A DNA stretch of 6,248 bases from Deltaproteobacteria bacterium (lineage in GTDB: Bacteria; Desulfobacterota; Binatia; UBA9968). Positions 1 to 5,198 of the stretch are shown here, piece by piece; within the stretch, counting starts at the first letter, position 1, and each line of letters begins with the position of its first letter. The notes under the pieces are model-generated. The model saw only the letters and a list, made by a program, of their open reading frames with translations. It ran no database searches and was not told the origin of the DNA. The position numbers were made by a program, and so were the translations under genes. The stretch is taken from positions 1-6,248 of the forward strand of contig JACPFH010000554.1 in NCBI GenBank assembly GCA_016183075.1, in the 5' to 3' direction.

Positions 1-78
1 CGGGAAACGAGCCCTCCGGCCGCACCGGTGGGCTAAGCTCCCTCGGGAAACGCGCTCTCGGCTGCGGCCGATGGGCCT
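1..78. repeat. Imperfect tandem repeat, period 43 bp
   Basis: Two related stretches both begin CGGGAAACG, at 1-34 and 44-78. By eye about 23 of 34 positions agree, including the closing TGGGC. No reading frame through here looks like a gene. The longest open frame (3 to about 180, plus) has a low-complexity Arg/Ser-rich translation with no recognisable family. The rest of 79-229 is non-coding GC-rich sequence that includes a repeated TCGGTCGC at 135-142 and 147-154. Confidence 0.4.
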
Positions 79-178
79 GTGCCATGAGCCGTAAGGTTCG
101 TAATCGGACGTCCGCAGCCTCGCTCGCGCTTCCCTCGGTCGCCCCTTCGGTCGCGGGCAAAGAGGTCCGGAGCCCGAG

Positions 179-222
179 CTGAAGGCGGCTTTCAGGCTAT
201 TGTAGGCTAACGGCGTCGCCGT
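179..222 (-). terminator. Possible hairpins downstream of the aminotransferase operon
   Basis: Two small inverted repeats lie just past the stop codon at 230. ACGGCGTCGCCGT (210-222) pairs as a 5-bp stem with a 3-nt loop, and CTGAA/TTCAG (179-183 and 191-195) closes a 7-nt loop. Neither is followed by a clear run of T on the minus strand, so a rho-independent terminator is only a weak suggestion. They could simply be mRNA 3'-end structures. Confidence 0.25.
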
Positions 223-229
223 CCGGAAA

Positions 230-1228
230 TCACGCTCCGGGATAAGGCACGGCTACGAGTTGGTCGGTTGCTTTTTGGACGTCCTCGTACCACATCTCGA
301 GTAGCCTCTTTGCTATCGGCCCCGGTCTGCCGTCGCCGATGGGCTTTGCGTCCCATTCGACGACCGGAGCCACTTTGATCGAGCTGCCGACGAGAAGTAT
401 CTCCTGAGCCTCGCGCCCCTCGGCAACGGAGATTTCTGCGACGCGGATTTCGCGCAGTTCTCCGCGCTCGACCAAGCGGCGTGCAAGCTGAAGCATCCGC
501 TGAATGGTGATGCCCGATAGAATGGCGTCAAATGGAGGATGGCGCAAGACGCGATCTTTGGTGACGAAAGCCACGTTCATGTTGGAGCTTTCCGCGATCA
601 TGCCACGTTCGTCGACGAAAATGCCGTTGTCCGCCCCGCGGTCTTTGGCTTCGAGCACAACCATGACGTTGGGAAGATAGTTGGTGGATTTGACCCGGGC
701 GAAAAAGGGAGGCTTGATCGGGACCGTGCTGGTTACCACTCTGATCCCTTCCGTGTAGTACGAGGCCGGATAAGCCTCCGGGCTAAAAATCACGACGTAA
801 AAGGCGCTCCCGACGCATTCGGCGGAACCGAGACCGAAGCCTCCCGGGCCGGCGGAAAGCCAGTAGCGCACCGAGCCATCGCGCCGGCCGCCGGCAGCGG
901 CGGTCTCGATGACGATTTGCCGCAGTTTTTGCGGCGGGAAAGGAAGCGGGATGCGCGCCATCTCCGCCGAGCGCACCAGGCGCTCTATATGCTGGTCGAG
1001 CTGATAGAGCATCCCGTTTGCGAGCGTGGCCGTATCGAACACGCCGTGGCCCCGGTGGACCATGTGGTCGTCCAGCGGAACAACCATGAGCGCGGGATCG
1101 GTCACAATACCCCCGAGGATACTCGAATACATGGCGTAGAAGTTTTTTGCTTTGGCATGCACTGTGCCGCGCAGCTTTCTTATCGCCTCGTCCGTGCTCA
1201 GGATGGGAGTCGGAGCAGACTTCGTCAT
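230..1228 (-). CDS. Class IV PLP aminotransferase, plant-type D-amino-acid transaminase/aminodeoxychorismate lyase-like
   Basis: A 332-aa cytosolic fold-type IV PLP enzyme. The start is set by AAAGGAGG (complement of 1236-1243), 7 nt before the ATG. Visible family marks are HRGHGVFDT (58-66) in the small domain, RYWLSAGPGGF (121-131), the PLP-lysine motif VKSTNYLPNV with Lys180, the cofactor-contacting glutamate in IAESSNMN (Glu213), and LSGIT (237-241). From memory, long stretches (FYAMYSS, DDHMVHRGHGVFDT, LYQLDQH, IPIKPP-type, NYLPNV, GPIAK near the end) match the Arabidopsis D-amino-acid transaminase family, whose members also show aminodeoxychorismate-lyase-type activity. The likely reaction is transamination of D-amino acids to 2-oxo acids, but a branched-chain or (R)-amine substrate cannot be excluded. 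It lies 36 bp behind the beta-propeller gene and is probably co-transcribed. Family call sure, substrate not. Confidence 0.93.
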   Translation of the reverse strand: MTKSAPTPILSTDEAIRKLRGTVHAKAKNFYAMYSSILGGIVTDPALMVVPLDDHMVHRGHGVFDTATLANGMLYQLDQHIERLVRSAEMARIPLPFPPQKLRQIVIETAAAGGRRDGSVRYWLSAGPGGFGLGSAECVGSAFYVVIFSPEAYPASYYTEGIRVVTSTVPIKPPFFARVKSTNYLPNVMVVLEAKDRGADNGIFVDERGMIAESSNMNVAFVTKDRVLRHPPFDAILSGITIQRMLQLARRLVERGELREIRVAEISVAEGREAQEILLVGSSIKVAPVVEWDAKPIGDGRPGPIAKRLLEMWYEDVQKATDQLVAVPYPGA

Positions 1229-1264
1229 TGTAAATCCTCCTTTGAGCGCCGCCGATTGCCGGCC

Positions 1265-2290
1265 TTATATGGGCAAAATGGAACGGATCCCCTCTTTCGT
1301 CGTGCCTAACAACTCCCAGCCCGATCCTCCGTCCTCGCTTATGAGGATCTCTCCATGCGTCGATCCTCCGTAGACACGATCGGGATCGCTTGGGTCAAAA
1401 GCTAGTGCCATAACCATGCTGCGAAGGGGGAACAGGTCTCCCTTTGCCGCCTCCCACGTCTTTCCCCTGTCCGTGCTCTTGAACACGAAGGCGCTTGCCC
1501 CCTTACGGCCCGCCCAGCCTGGCGGAGGGGTGGCAGCCCCGGCGGTGAGCAAAACCTCCTGATCTCCGGGATGAACCGCCAAGGGGACCACGTAAGAGCG
1601 ATCCCCGGTTTCAATGAACTCCCAGCTCAGCCCTGCATTTTCGGAAAGATAAAAACCCGCCCCGGTAGTCACGTAAAGACGGTCTGACTCCTGCGGGCTG
1701 GGAAGGAGGGTGTGGATGTCTTCGTAGAGGCCCTCGTTCAGAGCCTCCCATGTTTTCTCATCACGGGTTCTGAGAACACCACCTTCCTCCACGCCAACGT
1801 AAAGCACCTCTTTGACCTTGGGATCGAAGGCGAACGAGCGTATGTGTGCGACGTGCGGCGGCTCGGGAAAGCTCCAGTGTTCGGCGCCTGGAACGTTGCG
1901 TATGCCGCCGATCTCCTCCCAGCTTTGGCCTGAATCCTCGCTCCTGAACAGTCTCGGACCCGACGTTCCTGCGTAGATCGCGCGGCTTTTCCACGGCGAT
2001 GAAGCCAAGGACCAGATCTCCTCTCCTTTCGCTTCCTGCGGAGCGCAAATCTCCCACGTGTCGCCGCCATCCAAGCTGCGGATGATGCCATGGTCGAGGT
2101 AGCCGGCATATAGAATTGTCCGGTCAAAATGGTCCCGGGCGAGACACCATGCATTACCCGCGGGCGCGCCCGGCGGCTGGGTGGTTTCAAGGAGTTTTTC
2201 CCTCACGGTGGCTAGAACAACCCCGGTTTTCGTCGCCAGGCAAAACCGCTTGCCGAGCAGGCTGACCGTAGCGCCCCTAAGAGCCGTCAT
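1265..2290 (-). CDS. BNR/Asp-box beta-propeller protein (sialidase- or VPS10-like fold), function unknown
   Basis: A 341-aa protein of repeated Asp-box turns of the form S-x-D-x-G-x-T-W: SLDGGDTW (72-79), SEDSGQSW (117-124), a shortened TRDEKTW (175-181), SENAGLSW (216-223), STDRGKTW (272-279) and SEDGGSGW (318-325). Blades begin with LYAG- or VLYVG-type strands, so a six- to seven-bladed propeller is expected. No signal peptide or membrane segment is visible, so it probably stays in the cytoplasm. Sialidase catalytic residues were not identified, so the automatic label 'exo-alpha-sialidase' would over-call it. The start has GGAAGGG (complement of 2298-2304) 7 nt upstream. It is first in a leftward operon with the aminotransferase and divergent from the MOSC gene. 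It is a distant relative of the second propeller at 3055, sharing the opening T-(R/K)-x-G pattern. Confidence 0.88.
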   Translation of the reverse strand: MTALRGATVSLLGKRFCLATKTGVVLATVREKLLETTQPPGAPAGNAWCLARDHFDRTILYAGYLDHGIIRSLDGGDTWEICAPQEAKGEEIWSLASSPWKSRAIYAGTSGPRLFRSEDSGQSWEEIGGIRNVPGAEHWSFPEPPHVAHIRSFAFDPKVKEVLYVGVEEGGVLRTRDEKTWEALNEGLYEDIHTLLPSPQESDRLYVTTGAGFYLSENAGLSWEFIETGDRSYVVPLAVHPGDQEVLLTAGAATPPPGWAGRKGASAFVFKSTDRGKTWEAAKGDLFPLRSMVMALAFDPSDPDRVYGGSTHGEILISEDGGSGWELLGTTKEGIRSILPI

Positions 2291-2440
2291 CGAAATTCCC
2301 TTCCGACCTCGCGATCATGCCGGGACATCATCGATAGCATATTACCGAACACTGCCTTTGAAGGAAACCGTTTCCTATCTCTTCCTTGCTTTTCGTCGCA
2401 GAGGCGTCAACATAGAGTCGTCCATCGCGAGCGAGGTTCC
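2291..2440. promoter_or_regulatory. Divergent promoter region between propeller and MOSC genes
   Basis: These 150 bp separate two genes that start in opposite directions, so both promoters should lie here. For the leftward gene a weak sigma70-like pair can be drawn on the minus strand: TAATAT (complement of 2339-2344) preceded at 17 nt by TTTCCT, which is one arm of the palindrome at 2362-2376. No convincing pair was found for the MOSC gene. No open frame of note fills the interval. Confidence 0.45.
2362..2376. promoter_or_regulatory. Operator-like palindrome AGGAAAC-C-GTTTCCT
   Basis: This is a perfect 7-bp inverted repeat around a single central base, placed in the middle of the divergent intergenic region and overlapping the proposed minus-strand -35 box. 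The size and location suit a dimeric repressor or activator site. The regulator is unknown and no regulator gene is in the window. It lacks a T-run in either useful direction, so a terminator is unlikely. Confidence 0.45.
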
Positions 2441-2935
2441 ATGGGGACGCAACCCGGCGTCGAAGAGATCTATATCGCTCCCGCAGCCGGGGCGAAGATG
2501 CAGAAGGTCGAAGAGGTCGAAGCTGTGGCTGGCCTGGGACTTCGCGGCGACCGCTATTGCGAGCGCAAGGGCCTGTACTCCGGCGTGGATGAATGCCAGG
2601 TCACGTTGATTGAAGGGGAAGGCCTCGATCAGATCAGCCGGAGCGCAGGCCTTCGTGTTAAAGCCGGCGAGCATCGGCGCAATATCGTAACGCGCGGCAT
2701 AAGGCTCGATCGCCTATCGGGCAAGCTTTTTCAAATCGGCGAAGCAATCCTGCAATATGACCGGCCCCGCCCGCCTTGTAGCTATCTCCAGTCGCTTACG
2801 CAACCGGACATGGCGCGGGCGCTCATGGATAAGGCCGGCATCTGCGCCAGAGTGGTCAAGTCGGGGATGATCAGAACCGGAGATCCCATCAGAGTTCTGG
2901 GAAGAGTAACGCTCTCGGAAGTCGAAGCCGAGTAA
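2441..2935 (+). CDS. MOSC-domain protein (putative sulfur-transfer protein)
   Basis: A 164-aa protein that is essentially one MOSC domain, the module at the C-terminus of molybdenum cofactor sulfurases and in YiiM/YuaD-type proteins. Seen in order are the opening IYIAPAAGAKM (10-20), GLGLRGDRY (31-39), VTLIEGE (54-60), RRNIVTRGI (79-87), LFQIGEA (96-102), the conserved cysteine in PPCSYL (Cys113), AGICARV (132-138) and GDPI (147-150). The length is normal for stand-alone family members. The cysteine is thought to carry persulfide sulfur, and the acceptor here is unknown. The ATG has GAGG 4 nt upstream, a rather short spacing. The 3' end (from 2739) is duplicated at 4766-4962, where only a broken copy survives. 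A tRNA 3' end lies 4 bp past the stop on the other strand. It sits beside propeller and MoaD-like genes, suggesting a sulfur-handling neighbourhood. Confidence 0.9.
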   Translation: MGTQPGVEEIYIAPAAGAKMQKVEEVEAVAGLGLRGDRYCERKGLYSGVDECQVTLIEGEGLDQISRSAGLRVKAGEHRRNIVTRGIRLDRLSGKLFQIGEAILQYDRPRPPCSYLQSLTQPDMARALMDKAGICARVVKSGMIRTGDPIRVLGRVTLSEVEAE

Positions 2936-2995
2936 GAGATGGTCGGGGCGACTGGATTTGAGCCCACGCAAGAGAAAGAAGTCCAAGCGGCTCTA
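2739..2995 (+). repeat. Direct repeat, left copy (MOSC 3' end + tRNA 3' end)
   Basis: This segment recurs at 4766-5022 with a constant offset of 2,027 bp and no net indel. By eye there are about 13 differences over the first ~223 bp (roughly 94% identity). Similarity then decays, to about 20 of 28 over the last part. The left boundary is sharp at GCGAAGCAATCC. This copy covers codons from about residue 100 of the intact MOSC gene, its stop codon, and the tRNA 3' fragment. Confidence 0.93.
2940..2967 (-). pseudogene. Degenerate tRNA 3' end (left copy)
   Basis: On the minus strand this reads T arm, the 7-nt acceptor strand CGCCCCG, discriminator A and CCA. The T loop is CTCAAAT rather than the usual TTCAAAT, and the T stem has at least one mismatch, so this copy is decayed. 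The acceptor strand resembles bacterial tRNA-Pro. No D arm, normal anticodon arm or matching 5' acceptor strand follows, so it is a fragment rather than a working tRNA gene. Confidence 0.6.
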
Positions 2996-3054
2996 ACCCG
3001 TCTTACTACCTGGCAAATCGGAATAAAATCGCGAAGCTCAGGAAGGAGTAAGGT

Positions 3055-4242
3055 ATGAGCAGAGTACAGGTACTGGTTGGCACACGTAAGGGCGCATTCG
3101 TCCTGACGTCGGATGGAAAACGCGAACGGTGGGACGTGAACGGCCCCTACTTCGCGGGCTGGGAGATCTACCATATGAAAGGATCGCCCGCCGACCCGAA
3201 TCGGCTGTATGCCTCGCAGACCAGTGGCTGGTTTGGGCAGATCATTCAGCGCTCAGATGACGGTGGCAAGACATGGCACCAACCCGGAACACCCCCCGGC
3301 GAACCGACCACCACGCCGGAAGGCATGCCCAAAGGCGAGAGCAACAAGTTTGTTTACGACACGTCTCCTGAAACAGGCAAACCTCTCACGACGCACCAGT
3401 GGTACGACGGCACGCCGCACCCGTGGGAGTTCAAGCGGGTCTGGCATCTCGAACCGTCGCTGACCGATCCCGACACGGTCTACGCCGGCGTTGAAGATGC
3501 AGCGATCTTCCGCTCAACCGACGGCGGGCGGACGTGGCAGGAGCTTTCCGGTCTGCGCGGCCACGGAACCGGTCCCAAATGGCAGCCGGGCGCCGGCGGA
3601 ATGTGTTTGCACACGATCATTCTCGATCCGAGCAACCCCAGCCGGATTTTCATCGCCATCTCGGCGGCGGGCGCGTTTCGCAGCGACGACGGCGGAAAGA
3701 CATGGCGCCCAATCAACCGTGGACTGAAGTCCCAATACATCCCCGACCCGACTGCCGAGGTCGGCCACTGCGTCCATCGCATCGCGATGCACCGGTCGCG
3801 TCCGAAGGTACTGTTCATGCAGAAGCACTGGGACGTCCTGCGCAGCGACGACGCCGGCGAGTCGTGGCGGGAGGTCAGCGGCAACCTGCCGACCGACTTT
3901 GGCTTTCCGATCGAGGTGCACTCGCACGAGCCGGAGACGATCTACGTCGTGCCGATCAAGAGCGACTCGGAGCATTTTCCGCCCGACGGCAAGCTGCGCG
4001 TCTACCGCAGCCGGACCGGCGGCAACGAGTGGGAGGCGCTGACGAAAGGCCTGCCGCAAAGCGACTGTTACGTGAACGTGTTGCGCGACGCGATGGCCGT
4101 CGATTCGCTCGACGAGTGCGGCGTCTACTTCGGCACCACCGGCGGACAGGTCTACTTATCCGCCGACGCCGGCGACAACTGGGCGCCGATCGTCCGAGAT
4201 CTGCCGGCCGTGTTGTCCGTCGAGGTCCAGACGCTGCCATGA
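3055..4242 (+). CDS. BNR/Asp-box beta-propeller protein, longer paralogue, function unknown
   Basis: A 395-aa protein with a strong start (GGAAGGAG at 3041-3048, 6 nt from ATG). Asp boxes are SDDGGKTW (67-74), STDGGRTW (154-161), SDDGGKTW (210-217), SDDAGESW (264-271), SRTGGNEW (319-326, weak) and SADAGDNW (369-376). Regular repeats of DPxxPxRIF or DPDTVYAG type precede them, pointing to a closed propeller. No signal peptide, membrane segment or clear sialidase active site is seen. An insert around 75-128 between blades is rich in Pro, Gly and Thr. Proteins annotated as exo-alpha-sialidase or WD40/YVTN/BNR-like are, to my recollection, often encoded directly before MoaD/ThiS-family genes, as here (next gene 166 bp on). 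It lies between the two copies of the direct repeat, so recombination between them would remove it together with the MoaD-like gene. Confidence 0.92.
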   Translation: MSRVQVLVGTRKGAFVLTSDGKRERWDVNGPYFAGWEIYHMKGSPADPNRLYASQTSGWFGQIIQRSDDGGKTWHQPGTPPGEPTTTPEGMPKGESNKFVYDTSPETGKPLTTHQWYDGTPHPWEFKRVWHLEPSLTDPDTVYAGVEDAAIFRSTDGGRTWQELSGLRGHGTGPKWQPGAGGMCLHTIILDPSNPSRIFIAISAAGAFRSDDGGKTWRPINRGLKSQYIPDPTAEVGHCVHRIAMHRSRPKVLFMQKHWDVLRSDDAGESWREVSGNLPTDFGFPIEVHSHEPETIYVVPIKSDSEHFPPDGKLRVYRSRTGGNEWEALTKGLPQSDCYVNVLRDAMAVDSLDECGVYFGTTGGQVYLSADAGDNWAPIVRDLPAVLSVEVQTLP

Positions 4243-4243
4243 A

Positions 4244-4370
4244 GCGAGCGCTGAAAATGCCCTCCAGCGGCGTTCTCGCCTCGAAAAGCGTCCTCAACGT
4301 AGCCCAGAGGCTACGCCTCCGGCGCTTTCTTCGGCTGCGGCCTTGCCGGAATGGCATTTTGAGCGTTCGC
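4244..4370. repeat. 127-bp imperfect palindrome (REP- or MITE-like element)
   Basis: The ends are inverted repeats of 18 nt (4244-4261 and 4353-4370, 16 of 18 pairing, core AAAATGCC/GGCATTTT). Inside are a second pairing AAAGCG/CGCTTT (4285-4290 and 4323-4328) and a perfect central hairpin, CGTAGCC-CAGA-GGCTACG (4298-4315). The whole unit can fold into one long stem on either strand. It fills almost all of the gap between the propeller and MoaD-like genes and has no coding frame of its own. It could be a small non-autonomous transposable element, a REP-type sequence, or an mRNA-processing or attenuation hairpin within the operon. Confidence 0.7.
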
Positions 4371-4408
4371 GAGAAACAGCGCTACTCGCTCTAGGAGACG
4401 GATGGACC

Positions 4409-4705
4409 ATGATTCGAGTCGTCCTCCCGGCGCATCTCAGAAAACTGGCGCAAGTCGACGGCGAGGTGAAGCTAGAGATCAAGGGTCGGGTCACGCAGCG
4501 CTCGGTCCTCGACGCCCTCGAGGCACGCTATCCGATGCTGTGCGGGACGATCCGCGACCACGTCACGCAACAGCGCCGCGCATTCGTGAGGTTCTTCGCC
4601 TGTGGGCAGGATCTGTCGCACGAACTACCGGACGCCCCGCTGCCCGACGCGGTCGCGACGGGGGCCGAGCCTTTTCGGATCGTGGGGGCCATCGCCGGCG
4701 GCTAG
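4409..4705 (+). CDS. MoaD/ThiS-family ubiquitin-like sulfur carrier
   Basis: A 98-aa protein with the beta-grasp pattern of small sulfur carriers: first strand IRVVLPAHLRKLA (2-14), second strand VKLEI (20-24), helix SVLDALEARYP (32-42), the strand and turn FVRFFACGQD (59-68), and the C-terminus IVGAIAGG with the terminal Gly-Gly that is adenylated and thiocarboxylated in this family. I chose ATG 4409 because the family motif begins there. An in-frame ATG at 4343 lies inside the palindromic element and would add 22 unrelated residues. AGGAG at 4393-4397 is 11 nt upstream, a slightly long spacing. The acceptor pathway (molybdopterin, thiamine, cysteine or another) cannot be told from sequence. 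No E1-like activating enzyme is in the window. Its partners are probably the propeller before it and the nearby MOSC protein. Confidence 0.88.
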   Translation: MIRVVLPAHLRKLAQVDGEVKLEIKGRVTQRSVLDALEARYPMLCGTIRDHVTQQRRAFVRFFACGQDLSHELPDAPLPDAVATGAEPFRIVGAIAGG

Positions 4706-4729
4706 GAACCGTCACAGAGGACATCGATC

Positions 4730-4765
4730 ATGAACTATGCCCCATGGACCGTTCAGCGGCTGGTC
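4730..4765 (+). pseudogene. Start of a gene cut off by the repeat junction
   Basis: AGAGGAC followed at close spacing by ATG (4730) opens a frame beginning MNYAPWTVQRLV, 25 bp after the MoaD-like stop. At 4766, after 12 codons, the sequence becomes the duplicated MOSC segment in a different frame. The chimeric frame then ends at a TGA at 4895-4897 (55 codons in all). This looks like the 5' stump of a third gene of the propeller-MoaD operon, lost when the repeat arrived or recombined. The family is not recognisable from 12 residues. The 55-codon chimera may be translated but is unlikely to be functional. Confidence 0.45.
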
Positions 4766-4962
4766 GCGAAGCAATCCCGCAATATGACCGGCCCCGCCCG
4801 CCTTGTAGCTATCTCCAGTCGCTTACGCAACCCGGAATGGCGCGGGCGCTCATGGATAAGGCAGGCATCTGCGCCAGAGTGGTCAAGTCGGGGATGATCA
4901 GTGCTAAAGATCCCATCAGAGTTCTGGGAAAAGTAACGCTCTCGGAAGTCGAAGCCGAGTAA
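4766..4962 (+). pseudogene. MOSC gene fragment, C-terminal ~65 codons
   Basis: In the MOSC reading frame this encodes residues matching about 100-164 of the intact protein at 2441-2935, from EAI-x-QYDRPRPPCSYL to the same LSEVEAE end and stop. The N-terminal two-thirds (GDRY, TLIE and RNIVTRG motifs) is absent and no start codon fits. Changes against the intact copy are mostly amino-acid-altering: L to P, D to G, RTG to SAK (which removes the glycine of the GD motif), and R to K. That fits a copy no longer under selection. The conserved Cys is retained. Confidence 0.85.
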
Positions 4963-4966
4963 AAAA

Positions 4967-4994
4967 TGGTCGGGGCGACTGGATTTGAACCAGC
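4967..4994 (-). pseudogene. tRNA 3' end fragment (T arm, acceptor strand, CCA), tRNA-Pro-like
   Basis: On the minus strand the T stem GCTGG/CCAGT (one G-U pair) encloses the classical loop TTCAAAT, followed by CGCCCCG, discriminator A and CCA. This half is intact, unlike the copy at 2940-2967. A typical tRNA-Pro begins CGGGGCG, which would pair with this strand, but no full D arm or proline anticodon arm is found in the following 70 bases. It is therefore a 3' fragment, as left at integrase attachment sites. A CGCCCCG heptamer at 5072-5078 would supply a matching 5' strand, but at 112 nt and with no D arm the result is not a normal tRNA. Confidence 0.65.
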
Positions 4995-5022
4995 TCAAGA
5001 GAAACAAGCCTAGAGGCCGCTA

Positions 5023-5198
5023 AGCTATTAAATATCGGGGAAATTAGGACAAATTTAGAAATTTTATCAATCGCCCCGATCCCCAAAGTACCCTGAAGGG
5101 CACCAGAAGTACCCTTAAAAACCGAAACGGTTTCGGTGCTAGTTGACATCTCTTTCGGGCTCCCCCTATTACTGAAATTCAAACTCTCGTGATTTGTA
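5023..5198. other. AT-rich non-coding spacer between repeat and toxin gene
   Basis: No gene is seen. The left part (about 5023-5070) is clearly richer in A and T than anything else in the window. It holds an inverted repeat ATCGGGG/CCCCGAT (5034-5040 and 5074-5080) with smaller AAATT/AATTT pairings inside, and two direct copies of AAGTACCCT (5086-5094 and 5108-5116). A TTGACA at 5143-5148, with TATTAC 18 nt later, faces the wrong way to serve the toxin gene. The composition suggests acquired DNA or a recombination scar. Confidence 0.5.
5117..5137 (-). terminator. Probable rho-independent terminator of the Tc toxin gene
   Basis: On the minus strand ACCGAAAC-C-GTTTCGGT forms a perfect 8-bp inverted repeat (about 7 bp with a 3-nt loop when folded), directly followed by a run of T (complement of 5117-5120). 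It lies about 62 bp after the toxin gene's stop. The stem is moderately GC-rich, so strength is uncertain. It shares the core GAAAC-N-GTTTC with the palindrome at 2362-2376, so an operator role is a less likely alternative. Confidence 0.6.

Larger units (their letters stand above)
4766..5022 (+). repeat. Direct repeat, right copy (MOSC 3' end + tRNA 3' end)
   Basis: This is the second copy of the segment at 2739-2995, beginning at the same GCGAAGCAATCC. High identity runs to about 4987, with weaker similarity through CAAGAGAAA (4996-5004) to CTAA (5019-5022). The two copies are in the same orientation and enclose the second propeller gene, the palindrome, the MoaD-like gene and the truncated start. 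Confidence 0.93.

Noticed and set aside
539..1309. Long open frame on the plus strand opposite the aminotransferase gene
   Set aside because: It is the antisense shadow of a clear family member on the minus strand. Its translation has no family character and it has no suitable ribosome site.
1265..4242. Labelling the propeller genes as exo-alpha-sialidases
   Set aside because: Asp boxes define the fold, not the activity. Catalytic sialidase residues were not found and no secretion signal is present.
3534..4394. 286-codon frame overlapping the second propeller gene
   Set aside because: It is very Arg/Ala-rich, as expected for an off-frame reading of GC-rich coding DNA. The propeller frame has six Asp boxes and a good ribosome site.
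4343..4408. Upstream start adding 22 residues to the MoaD-like protein
   Set aside because: The added codons lie in the palindromic element and do not match the family, whose first strand begins at the ATG at 4409.
4402..4962. 186-codon frame overlapping the MoaD-like gene and running into the MOSC fragment
   Set aside because: The first part is a shadow of the MoaD-like gene. Only the last ~65 codons are meaningful, as a MOSC remnant, and they have no start of their own.
4967..5078. A complete tRNA of 112 nt between the two matching acceptor strands
   Set aside because: No D arm is visible, the only anticodon-arm candidate (loop TTTCTCT) overlaps the T arm, and the length is wrong. It is kept only as a low-interest observation.
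5143..5172. TTGACA and TATTAC, 18 bp apart, as a plus-strand promoter
   Set aside because: It would read antisense into the toxin gene's 3' end with no plus-strand gene beyond. The -10 box matches only 4 of 6 positions.
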